Shown here: positions 24,185 through 30,843 of the stretch, in pieces | Layout: the number at the start of each line of letters is the position of its first letter | How positions within the stretch are numbered: position 1 is the stretch's first letter | Origin: Poriferisocius sp965200775 | Lineage (GTDB): Bacteria > Actinomycetota > Acidimicrobiia > Acidimicrobiales > Bin134 | Direction of reading: 5' to 3' | Assembly: GCA_965200775.1 (NCBI GenBank) | Contig: OZ241383.1 | Location: 310,001 to 374,000, forward strand | Length of the DNA: 64,000 nt | Notes under the pieces: generated by a model | Told to the model about the DNA's origin: nothing | The model's input: the letters and a program-made list of their open reading frames with translations, nothing else | Database searches by the model: none | Program-made: the position numbers and the translations under genes

Positions 24185-24961
24185 ATGGTGTCCACCGGCG
24201 ACGGTTCGATCGAGGTTCACGTCAGCGGGGAGGGGCCGTTGGTGGTGATGCTTCCTTCCTTGGGCCGGGGGGCGTCGGACTTTGATCGCCTGGCTGTAGA
24301 TGTGGCCGGCGCGGGCTACACCGTGGCCTGTCCCGAGCCTCGGGGTATCGGGGCCAGCGCGGTGTCCAGCCGCCCGGAGACCCTGGCGTGTTTGGCAGGC
24401 GATGTGGCCGAGGTCATTGCCGGAGTGGGTGGCGGTCCGGCCACGGTGGTGGGCCACGCTTACGGGAACCGCATCGCTCGCATGGTTGCCACCAACCACC
24501 CGGAGTTGGTGGGGAGCCTGGTGCTGTTGGCCTGTGGCGGTCTCATCCCGCCGACGCAGGAAGTGGCTGCGACGCTGCGGAAGGTGTTCGACACCAGGGA
24601 GCCGCCCGAGGTTCGCCTGGACGCTGTGGCAAGGGCCTTCTTCGCCCCCGGCAACGACCCCAAACCGTGGGCCGATGGTTGGTACGGGTCGCTGGCCCGA
24701 AACCAGGAGCAGGCGACGGTGTCCACTTCCCTTGAGGACTGGTGGGCGGGGGGTGATGTTCCAATGCTGGCGGTGCAACCTGCCGACGATGTGCTGGCCG
24801 TGCCGGCCAACGCCGACGCCCTGGCCGAGGCCTACGGCGACCGTGTGCATGTGCAAGTGATCGCCAACGCGGGCCACGCCCTCCTCCCCGAGCAGCCCGA
24901 TGCCGTAGCCCAAGCAGTCATTAACTGGCTCCACCACCACCCCGAACGCCTACCGACCTGA
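24185..24961 (+). CDS. Alpha/beta-hydrolase-fold protein lacking the nucleophile Ser
   Basis: 258 residues with a normal alpha/beta-hydrolase layout: oxyanion-strand region VVMLPSLGRGASDFDRLA, PRGIGAS, nucleophile elbow, AVQPADDVLAVPANA (acid region) and a C-terminal ANAGHALLPEQP with the catalytic His. The elbow reads GHAYG, so the usual Ser is Ala92; one base change separates GCT from TCT. Some actinobacterial relatives share this Ala, so it may be a non-hydrolytic or cofactor-free branch rather than a dead enzyme. ATG at 24185 chosen (GTG at 24182 adjoins). Confidence 0.75.
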   Translation: MVSTGDGSIEVHVSGEGPLVVMLPSLGRGASDFDRLAVDVAGAGYTVACPEPRGIGASAVSSRPETLACLAGDVAEVIAGVGGGPATVVGHAYGNRIARMVATNHPELVGSLVLLACGGLIPPTQEVAATLRKVFDTREPPEVRLDAVARAFFAPGNDPKPWADGWYGSLARNQEQATVSTSLEDWWAGGDVPMLAVQPADDVLAVPANADALAEAYGDRVHVQVIANAGHALLPEQPDAVAQAVINWLHHHPERLPT

Positions 24962-25039
24962 GCAGGCACCCGGGCCGGCGCAAACCAAGCGATCAGTCGA
25001 GGGGTGGTCGGGATTGAACCCGAACCTCGGTGAGGTCGC

Positions 25040-25252
25040 TTATGGGAGGGTCAACCCCTTGGCTGACGGGGTGTCCGAGGACACCAAGCGGATCGCTAGG
25101 TCCTCGGGGGAGATGCCCTCGCTTTTCGCCCACTCTTCGATGGACTCCACAAGGTCAGCCAAGCGGTCGGCACCCCCGGTGAATCCGAGGTCGTCTTCGG
25201 CCCACCAGTTCACCCCTTCTTCGGCATTCAGGTGAACGCGTACCAAGTGCAT
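25040..25252 (-). CDS. HicB-like antitoxin (short form)
   Basis: 70 residues, ATG at 25252. VRVHLNAEEGVNWWAEDDLGF then an acidic amphipathic helix (ADRLADLVESIEEWAKSEG) resembles the partial RNase-H fold of short HicB/DUF1902 antitoxins. It is 23 bases downstream of the HicA-like toxin gene on the same strand, the standard toxin-first order. A near-identical copy that has lost its ATG lies at 26633-26839. Confidence 0.72.
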   Translation of the reverse strand: MHLVRVHLNAEEGVNWWAEDDLGFTGGADRLADLVESIEEWAKSEGISPEDLAIRLVSSDTPSAKGLTLP

Positions 25253-25275
25253 AGGCCTCTCCTGTTCGTCCTGTC

Positions 25276-25524
25276 CTAGTCTTGCCCAAGCAACTCTTTG
25301 ATTTCACTATCGTTCAGTCCAGCCCGTTCTACGAGCATGTGCCGAAGCGCCCGGGGCGGCACCTCGGAGCCGTCGTGGAAGGCGAACCCGATTGGCCGGC
25401 GACCGTTGGCCACTAGCTTTCGATGCGACCCCTTCTGTCGTTCGACCCTGTAGCCGATGCGTTGGAGCATCTTGAGCACGACGCGTGCCTTGTGGCACGG
25501 GAACTGGGCAGCGGGGATAGCCAT
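25276..25524 (-). CDS. HicA-like mRNA interferase toxin
   Basis: 82 residues from the ATG at 25524. The family core LKMLQRIGYRVERQKGSHRKLV carries the double-stranded-RNA-binding pattern with the catalytic His in GSHRK; GFAFHDGSEVPPRALRHML follows and the protein ends with a short helix (LNDSEIKELLGQD). HicA toxins cleave mRNA and tmRNA when released from HicB. It is paired with the downstream antitoxin at 25040-25252. A longer frame to 25569 is possible but starts with low-conservation sequence. Confidence 0.75.
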   Translation of the reverse strand: MAIPAAQFPCHKARVVLKMLQRIGYRVERQKGSHRKLVANGRRPIGFAFHDGSEVPPRALRHMLVERAGLNDSEIKELLGQD

Positions 25525-25667
25525 GTCATTGAAGCAGGATGTCGGCGAGAGTCGGCTTGTCGCCCTCACCGGACACCCGGTCGCAGGTCAGCGCTGCCAC
25601 TATGGGCACCGTTGGAGATCCACGGAAATCACGATGGCGGACACACTAGGCCGACCAATTCACCCCC

Positions 25668-25694
25668 CTGAAACTCATTATGAGTCAGTTTCAG
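25668..25694. promoter_or_regulatory. Nested inverted repeat upstream of the minus-strand hicA
   Basis: CTGAAACT (25668-25675) and AGTTTCAG (25687-25694) flank an inner palindrome ACTCATTATGAGT (25673-25685). The stretch from 25525 to 25821 holds no gene; this AT-rich site and the one at 25805 are what I see there. Likely operator or promoter region of one of the two divergent TA pairs. Confidence 0.45.
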
Positions 25695-25804
25695 TGTATT
25701 CCTGGGGACACGAAATGGTGCAAGTGTGCATACTCACTCTCGCCCATTGGTGGTGGGCACGCTTCCTTGGCATTTGGGCTCTAGGGTTGCAATGAGCCAC
25801 TAAT

Positions 25805-25816
25805 AATAGTACTATT
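25805..25816. promoter_or_regulatory. 12-bp palindromic operator ahead of the plus-strand hicAB
   Basis: AATAGTACTATT, a perfect palindrome ending six bases before the GTG of hicA and nested inside CCACT...AGTGG. The partner HicB has a ribbon-helix-helix C-terminus, so autorepression from this site is likely. Confidence 0.5.
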
Positions 25817-25821
25817 CAACA

Positions 25822-26076
25822 GTGGACAGGATCGACCGGTTGGTTGCCGCGATGCGGAACGCCCCGCGGAACGTCTCCTACAACGACCTTCGTGCTGTGT
25901 GTGTCCACTTTTTCGGTGAATCACGACAGGCTGGAACGTCCCATGAGGTATTCAAGACCCCGTGGCCTGGAGACCCACGGGTGAATATCCAGAGGTCTCG
26001 TAGCGGTGCGGCGAAGCCGTACCAGGTTCGTCAGGTGCTAAAGGCAATAGACAAGCTTATGGGGGAGCAGAAGTGA
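25822..26076 (+). CDS. hicA: HicA-family toxin
   Basis: 84 residues; MDRIDRLVAAMRNAPRNVSYNDLRAVC then GTSHEVFKTPWPGDPRVNIQ, which carries the family His in GTSH and the WPGDPRVNIQ strand. VRQVLKAIDKLMGE ends the protein. It is the toxin of a HicAB pair with the overlapping antitoxin gene (GTGA, four bases). GTG start at 25822 lies six bases from the palindromic site, with no clear Shine-Dalgarno sequence, so the mRNA may be nearly leaderless. Confidence 0.85.
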   Translation: MDRIDRLVAAMRNAPRNVSYNDLRAVCVHFFGESRQAGTSHEVFKTPWPGDPRVNIQRSRSGAAKPYQVRQVLKAIDKLMGEQK

Positions 26077-26402
26077 CCGATGTGAAGCATTACGCCTACC
26101 GGGTTTTGTGGTCCGCTGAGGACGACGAGTTCGTGGCCACCGTTGCCGAGTTCCCGTCGCTGTCGTGGCTTGACTCCGACCAAACCGAAGCGTTGCGCGG
26201 GCTCGTCAATCTTGTTGCCGAGACTGTGGTTGATTTGGAGTCGACAGGCGATCCGGTTCCCGAACCGATCTCCGAGCGGAGGTTCTCGGGCAAGTTCAAC
26301 GTTCGGGTGCCAGAGTCCCTACACCGCGATCTTGTCCGGGCGGCCGCGGAAGAGGGGGTCAGCCTGAACCGACTGGTCAGCGACCGTCTTGCCCACACCT
26401 GA
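26073..26402 (+). CDS. hicB: HicB-family antitoxin with ribbon-helix-helix DNA-binding tail
   Basis: 109 residues. Residues 1-60 form the HicB partial RNase-H domain (YRVLWSAEDDEFVATVAEFPSLSWLDSD); the end is an Arc/HicB-type ribbon-helix-helix (FSGKFNVRVPESLHRDLVRA, then EEGVSLNRLVSDRLAHT). It neutralises HicA and should repress the operon through the 25805-25816 palindrome. GTG start overlaps the hicA stop by four bases. Confidence 0.87.
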   Translation: MTDVKHYAYRVLWSAEDDEFVATVAEFPSLSWLDSDQTEALRGLVNLVAETVVDLESTGDPVPEPISERRFSGKFNVRVPESLHRDLVRAAAEEGVSLNRLVSDRLAHT

Positions 26403-26480
26403 GCCCGCTCCTCGGCGCCGTCATCGGCTCGCAGGACAAAGTTGAGGCTGCGGGGAGCCGGAGGTGCCGCTGCCCCTTAT
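26403..26480 (-). pseudogene. Remnant of the 28198-28455-type gene
   Basis: On the minus strand this stretch reads APPAPRSLNFVLRADDGAEE, matching APPAPHSLNFVLRADGAVED in the small gene at 28198-28455. Only about 25 codons remain. It lies directly after the hicB stop. The rest of 26481-26632 shows no gene. Confidence 0.5.
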
Positions 26481-26583
26481 CACCATGCACTCGTTCATCC
26501 GTAAAGTGACACTGTCGTCCCTGCGTCAGGGGACGATGCCCCCGTGCTGAACGCCGCTAGGTCCGCTGCTGGCTGATTCGGGT

Positions 26584-26870
26584 GATCGGTCGAGGGGTGG
26601 TCTGGCTTGAACTCGTACCTCGGTTAGGTCGCTTATGGGAGGGTCAACCCCTTGGCTGACGGGGTGTCCGAGGACACCAAGCGGATCGCTAGGTCCTCGG
26701 GGGAGATGCCCTCGCTTTTCGCCCACTCTTCGATGGTCCCCACAAGGTCAGCCAAGCGGTCGGCACCCCCGGTGAATCCGAGGTCGTCTTCGGCCCACCA
26801 GTTCACCCCTTCTTCGGCATTCAGGTGAACGCGTACCAAGTGCTTGGGCCCCTCCTGTTCGTCCTGTGAC
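26584..26870. repeat. Second copy of a ~285-bp segment (first copy about 24993-25276)
   Basis: From GATCGGTCGAGGGGTGGTC onward this matches the segment starting GATCAGTCGAGGGGTGGTC at about 24993, including the whole antitoxin frame, with most differences outside the coding part. It shows that the minus-strand hicBA unit was duplicated about 1.6 kb away and that this copy has decayed. Confidence 0.8.
26633..26839 (-). pseudogene. Duplicate HicB-like antitoxin, ATG lost
   Basis: Encodes 68 residues nearly identical to the antitoxin at 25040-25252 (ESIEEW versus GTIEEW). The ATG of the first copy is AAG here; only a TTG two codons downstream could start translation. The toxin gene upstream is degraded. 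It could act as a solitary antitoxin if TTG is used, so the pseudogene label is tentative. Confidence 0.6.
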
Positions 26871-27115
26871 AGTCTCGTTGAAGCAATTCTCTGGCCTGGA
26901 CGTCGTTCAACCCCAGCTCATTCCAAAGGCGTATGCCGAAGTGGTGCCTTTTGCCACTTTCCCACCAGAGTGGATACCGTCCTTCTTGCGAGCCTCGCTA
27001 CATGACTCAGTCGTGGAAGTCTCCTGCTAGCCCACCAGCTTGGGACCGGATGGCGACGGTGTGCTTCCTGGTCCCTTTTGGTGGCCATCCGGATTGCCGG
27101 CGTTCCGACTGAGTC
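26866..27115 (-). pseudogene. Decayed hicA toxin copy
   Basis: Fragments in different frames match the HicA at 25276-25524. SGWPPKGTRKHTVAIRSQ and AGDFHD correspond to IGYRVERQKGSHRKL and GFAFHD; after a stop and frame shift, HHFGIRLWNELGLNDVQARE and LLQRD correspond to LRHMLVERAGLNDSEIKELLGQD. The toxin is therefore dead next to its surviving antitoxin copy. Apart from this remnant, 26840-27259 shows no gene. Confidence 0.6.
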
Positions 27116-27259
27116 CGCCTGGGTGATGAAACTGGTATCGACGGGATAGTGTTGATGTCGGTGTTCAATCTCCGACGGGTCCAGTCCTTCACCACGGCAC
27201 TCGGGTCCTTCAATTGTGAGAATCTAGCACGCAAAGCGTGATCAACAGCTGACTGCACA

Positions 27260-27532
27260 TTATCGTCTATTTGCGACAGCAATGAGGAGTCCGATGCAGC
27301 AGAATATGGCCCCTCCGATTGGTCCCATTGCAGTGGTTCCGACAATACTGACTTCACACTCTCCGGTCCAGATTGAAGTTGATGCACAGTAGGTATCGAA
27401 GAATGGTGGCTTGGAATCCGTAATCCAGCTGACAACGAATGAAGGGATTCCCAGTATGATGCCACCAATCACTCCAATGATTCCAAATGAAATTGGATAG
27501 ACTTTCTTCACTGCTTGGTCTTTTGTCCACAA
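27260..27532 (-). CDS. Small two-helix membrane protein, uncharacterised
   Basis: 90 residues with two long hydrophobic segments (YPISFGIIGVIGGIILGIP and MGPIGGAIFCCIGLLIAVA) separated by a loop containing two Cys (YCASTSIWTGECE) that could form a disulfide outside. The codon use and base composition are clearly AT-richer than the rest of the window, pointing to recent acquisition. TTG start at 27532, ten bases after the stop of the DUF4282 gene, so the two are probably co-transcribed. Confidence 0.55.
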   Translation of the reverse strand: MWTKDQAVKKVYPISFGIIGVIGGIILGIPSFVVSWITDSKPPFFDTYCASTSIWTGECEVSIVGTTAMGPIGGAIFCCIGLLIAVANRR

Positions 27533-27541
27533 AAGTTACAG

Positions 27542-27850
27542 CTAGTCCCGGGTCTGAGCGATCTTCCTTAGGTCGTTGACTCCAGAAAATATAGCCATTA
27601 TTGCTTCAATGAATACTCTTGCAAATAGGAGATAGATCAGAGGAATAATGATCCCGATAAGTACTCCAAGAATTGTTCCAACTGAATCCAAGAAGGAAGT
27701 GTCAACCAGGATGACTCCAACATATATGAATGTGGCAAGGGTCATGTGAATGACGTACAAGAGCTTGGCAAGTCTCGGCGTGGCATAAGACGTGAAGCTC
27801 ATGTCAAAGAGGGAGCCTAAAAATGACTTGCCTTCTATTGCTTCAAACAC
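27542..27850 (-). CDS. DUF4282 membrane protein
   Basis: About 102 residues from the GTG at 27850: FEAIEGKSFLGSLFDMSF then TSYATPRLAKLLYVIHM and two hydrophobic helices (TLATFIYVGVILVD; ILGVLIGIIIPLIYLLFARVF), ending VFIEAIMAIFSGVNDLRKI. This is the DUF4282 layout; function unknown. The frame is open to 27973, but that part is unlike the family and overlaps a coxS remnant on the other strand. AT-rich like its downstream neighbour. Confidence 0.65.
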   Translation of the reverse strand: MFEAIEGKSFLGSLFDMSFTSYATPRLAKLLYVIHMTLATFIYVGVILVDTSFLDSVGTILGVLIGIIIPLIYLLFARVFIEAIMAIFSGVNDLRKIAQTRD

Positions 27851-27950
27851 GACGTTCACCCTTTCAATAGTCTGGACAGGATCGCTCGATCCAGTATGTG
27901 GGTCACATGCCCATGGGCACTCCGTGCGCTGTGGACAAGGACTTTCAGTG

Positions 27951-28121
27951 AGCAAGGTACCCCCCCTTGTCAAGCTCTACGAGGATTGGGTCGCGCTGGG
28001 CGTGCCTTCCGACCGGGAGACTCGGGGGTTTCTGTCTGGCACCCTGTGCTGCTGCACCGGCTACACCAGCATTATGGAGGGTGTTCGCCTTGCCCACCAC
28101 CGCACCACCAACGGCACTTAG
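27951..28121 (+). pseudogene. C-terminal remnant of a CoxS-type [2Fe-2S] subunit
   Basis: The frame reads VKLYEDWVALGVPSDRE then RGFLSGTLCCCTGYTSIMEG and VRLAHH before a stop. This is the second [2Fe-2S] domain of the small subunit of xanthine/CO dehydrogenase-type molybdenum enzymes, which normally reads CRCTGY. The N-terminal ferredoxin domain and the partner subunits are absent, so it is a fragment left in the island. Confidence 0.65.
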
Positions 28122-28197
28122 CCTCCCGTCGGCTTCCCTGGGGCTCAGGGAAGGGTCACCTGGGTGGGCCGTGACCGCCGCCTCCGGGGGCTTCGAC

Positions 28198-28455
28198 CTA
28201 AAGCCAGTCGCCGGGCGGGACCTCGGCGCGAAACAGGTCGGGCTGATCCTCGACAGCACCGTCGGCTCGCAGAACAAAGTTGAGGCTGTGGGGGGCCGGG
28301 GGAGCCGCTGGCGGTGCCATAGGGCGGGAGGAGGGCACGTTGAGGCTCATGGGATCGTTGAAGCAAGTGCGCAGCACCACTTCGTCACCCCTACGGTGGC
28401 CAATGCCCCGAGCGTTGAGCATGGACACGAGGCAGATGCTGGGTCTATCGTTCAA
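28198..28455 (-). CDS. Short hypothetical protein downstream of the broken HsdR-N-like gene
   Basis: 85 residues, TTG start at 28455, overlapping the end of the pseudogene at 28445 by 11 bases, which suggests it was once co-translated with it. A Pro/Ala-rich middle is followed by HSLNFVLRADGAVEDQPDLF. A partial copy of that end survives at 26403-26480. No family recognised, no membrane segment. It may no longer be expressed because its upstream partner is broken. Confidence 0.45.
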   Translation of the reverse strand: MNDRPSICLVSMLNARGIGHRRGDEVVLRTCFNDPMSLNVPSSRPMAPPAAPPAPHSLNFVLRADGAVEDQPDLFRAEVPPGDWL

Positions 28456-29587
28456 TCAGGTTGAGCTGGGTGCCGAACTTGACGCCTGCTACATCGCAGA
28501 CCAGCTCGATTTTATGGCGGATATCCTTTGCACCCATATGGACTCCTACCCACCAGCCACCCCCTAGTTCGGCATAGAAGGACTCTGGGAACTCCTTGCT
28601 GTACAACTCTTCCCGGTTTCGGGACACCAGCTTGTTCAACCTTCCACTATTTCTGGGATCAAGGTACATGCGCTCCAAGAAGGTAGGGTCACGCTCTTAA
28701 AACTCCTTGAGGACTGCTATAAGGGTTCTTCTCCCAGAGCCCAGTTCCACCTCTTGATCGTCCATGCGATAGCCGACGATCCGTGGCCCCTTTGCTCTTG
28801 CCTTTGTCGTTTGGGTCGGCTTCGTGCTCTGGTCGGGCAGAGTAGTCGGTTGTTCACCAGACGTGGGTGTGGGCCTGGATTGCCTGCTCGATCGCGAGTC
28901 CTGGCCAGTGGGGGTGGCAATGTGGGTTCTCAGAAAGGTTTCTACATCTTCACGTCGAGGCTTGGCTCCCTGGATGCTCTCTACCTCCTCGGCCAGAAGG
29001 TCAACCAGCATCTCATTGGGGGGTGAGAGGAGATTCTTTCACGCTTGGGGGATGTCGTCTTTGGCCCGACTCAAACGCTTGTTGTCCTCAAGGTGTGCCT
29101 CGGCATCCTGCCGTGCCTGTCCTGAGATGACTCTTTCTCTCTCCAGGTACTTCGAGAACGAGTCTTCGAACTGGGATAGCCGGTTGCTGGTTGAGCCTCC
29201 GAGTTCGATTCGGCAGAACCGGCGGTCAGATGGCTCGCCAGCCGCCATGCTCAGGTAGAAGTCCCAGGTGTGGCCGTCGGTCAGTACCAGGAGCGGGATG
29301 CCTTTGTTCACGGCATAGCCGAAAAGTTGAGCTTCGCCCTGGGGGCTGAGGTTCCCGAGCCGCTTTGCCTCAACGAAGACGACGGGCTTTCGGTGAGCAA
29401 ATAGCGCGTAGTCGACCTGCCCGTTGTCCACCTGGTACTCGGGGAGGAACTCTTCGGGTTCGGAGTCGTCCCAGCTCAGCGACCGGAGGATAGGGACGAT
29501 GATGGCCTGCTTCACCTGGGCTTCGTTCTTCAGGGAACTGGCCTGCACAAGCTGGGCCGCCTTCTCTAGCGTTTGCATTAGCTCCAT
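28445..29587 (-). pseudogene. HsdR N-terminal-like nuclease-domain gene, two nonsense codons
   Basis: A single frame of 381 codons from the ATG at 29587 is interrupted by TGA (29039-29041) and TAA (28697-28699) with no frameshift. Domain 1 (codons 1-150) has the PD-(D/E)xK-like pattern of type I restriction HsdR N-terminal domains: NGQVDYALFAHRKPVVFVEAKRLG, then LFGYAVNKGIPLLVLTDGHTWDFY. Domain 2 matches the truncated paralogue at 23421-24077, which has Trp where the TGA is and Gln where the TAA is, so both stops are point mutations. The first fragment (182 aa) could still fold as a nuclease domain. Confidence 0.75.
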
Positions 29588-29619
29588 CTGCTCTCTCCTT
29601 GCTCACACCCCCAGAGGGG

Positions 29620-30834
29620 TTAGTTGCGGGGGATCTCGTTCCAGGGGATGCCCTTGTCCACTCTGGGTTCGCCGGGCAGGCCCAGTACTTGTTCGCCCAG
29701 GATGTTGCGCATGATCTCGCTGGTGCCGCCTTCGATGGAGTTGGCCCGGGCTCGCAGGAAGGCATGGCCCACCCCGCTCTCCACCCCGGTTTCCGACAGC
29801 GTTTCCGGTCGACGGAAGGAGTAGTCAACCCCGGCCATACCGGCCGCGCCCATCAGGTTCATGCACTCCTCGAACACCGCCTTGTTCAGGTCGGCGTGGA
29901 TGGCCTTGGCAACCGACCCTTCGGGGCCGGGGTTACCGGCTCGGCGGTTCTGGGCGGCCCTGAGGTTGGTGAGACGCAGGGTCTCGGCCTGGCTCCACAG
30001 CTTCATCACCCGGTCCAGGCGGGTGGTGGAACGCCGTTCGGCCGGAAGCTCCGACCACACACGCACCAGCTCGGCGATGCTGCCCGAACCCCGCTTGGGG
30101 GCGCCGCTGCCCCCGATCACCGTGCGCTCGTTCATCAAGGTGGTGAGCGCCACCCTCCAGCCTTCGCCTTCGTCGCCGATACGGTCGGCGTCGGGTACCC
30201 GCACCCCGGTGAAGTACACCTCGTTGAACTCCGCTTCCCCGGTGATTTGCCGAAGGGGACGTACCTCCACCCCCTCGGCCCGCATGTCCAACGCAAAGTA
30301 GGTGAGCCCCTTGTGCTTGGGGGCTTCGGGGTTGCTGCGGGCCACCAGCATCCCCCAATCGGCGAGATGGGCCAGGGTGTTCCAGACCTTCTGACCATCC
30401 ACTGTCCACACGTCGCCGTCGCGCACCGCTCGGGTGCCCAAACCGGCGAAATCGCTGCCCGCACCGGGCTCGGAGAAGAGCTGGCACCAGCGTTCCTCGC
30501 CGGTGAACATGGGGCGAAGGAAGCGACGCTTTTGCTCATCGGTTCCGTGGGTCACGATGGTGGGCCCGGCCAAGAAGAAGAAGAACGAACCCGGATCGGG
30601 GGGCCCGGCTCCGGCGTTGCTGAGCCGCCTCTCGATGTGGCGCTGGAAGCGGGGGGCCAGGCCGAGGCCTCCGAAGCCCACCGGGAAATGCACCCAGGCC
30701 AAGCCGGAGTCGTACTGGTGGCCCCGGAACTCGCTCACCGACATCGTGGTCGGGTCGTGCTCGGCCAATAGAGCATCAATGGCGTCGTCAACCATGGGGT
30801 CAACAGCTTCTGAGGTTGCGGTGTCGTTGCTCAC
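29620..30834 (-). CDS. Acyl-CoA dehydrogenase
   Basis: 404-residue FAD flavoprotein that desaturates an acyl-CoA. Motifs include LFSEPGAGSDFAGLGTRA, VDGQKVWNTLAHLADWGML (FAD-binding), GVRVPDADRIGDEGEGW and the C-terminal NSIEGGTSEIMRNILGEQVLGLP that positions the nucleotide. The length and N-terminal WVHFPVGFGGLGLAPRFQ place it among FadE-type actinobacterial paralogues used in sterol or branched-chain breakdown. GTG start at 30834, nine bases after the isomerase-like gene's stop: one operon (32759 to 29620). Confidence 0.9.
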   Translation of the reverse strand: MSNDTATSEAVDPMVDDAIDALLAEHDPTTMSVSEFRGHQYDSGLAWVHFPVGFGGLGLAPRFQRHIERRLSNAGAGPPDPGSFFFFLAGPTIVTHGTDEQKRRFLRPMFTGEERWCQLFSEPGAGSDFAGLGTRAVRDGDVWTVDGQKVWNTLAHLADWGMLVARSNPEAPKHKGLTYFALDMRAEGVEVRPLRQITGEAEFNEVYFTGVRVPDADRIGDEGEGWRVALTTLMNERTVIGGSGAPKRGSGSIAELVRVWSELPAERRSTTRLDRVMKLWSQAETLRLTNLRAAQNRRAGNPGPEGSVAKAIHADLNKAVFEECMNLMGAAGMAGVDYSFRRPETLSETGVESGVGHAFLRARANSIEGGTSEIMRNILGEQVLGLPGEPRVDKGIPWNEIPRN

Positions 30835-30843
30835 AGCCCGAAT

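Noticed and set aside
25005..25030. tRNA T-arm-like sequence on the minus strand (GGTTCGGGTTCAATCCCGAC)
   Set aside because: The loop would be six bases rather than seven, no acceptor or anticodon arm can be found, and the second copy near 26600 has lost the pairing. More likely a hairpin after the antitoxin gene.
27007..27468. 153-codon minus-strand ORF
   Set aside because: It overlaps the better membrane-protein frame 27260-27532, has no coherent protein character, and its end is explained as a decayed hicA fragment.
29039..29041. In-frame TGA in the HsdR-N-like gene as a second selenocysteine codon
   Set aside because: The paralogue has Trp at this position, no hairpin of SECIS type follows, and a second stop (TAA) interrupts the same frame.
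23340..29620. Transposase, integrase or IS ends bounding the accessory island
   Set aside because: I looked in all frames and found no recombinase motifs or terminal inverted repeats of IS size; the repeats present are TA-gene duplications.
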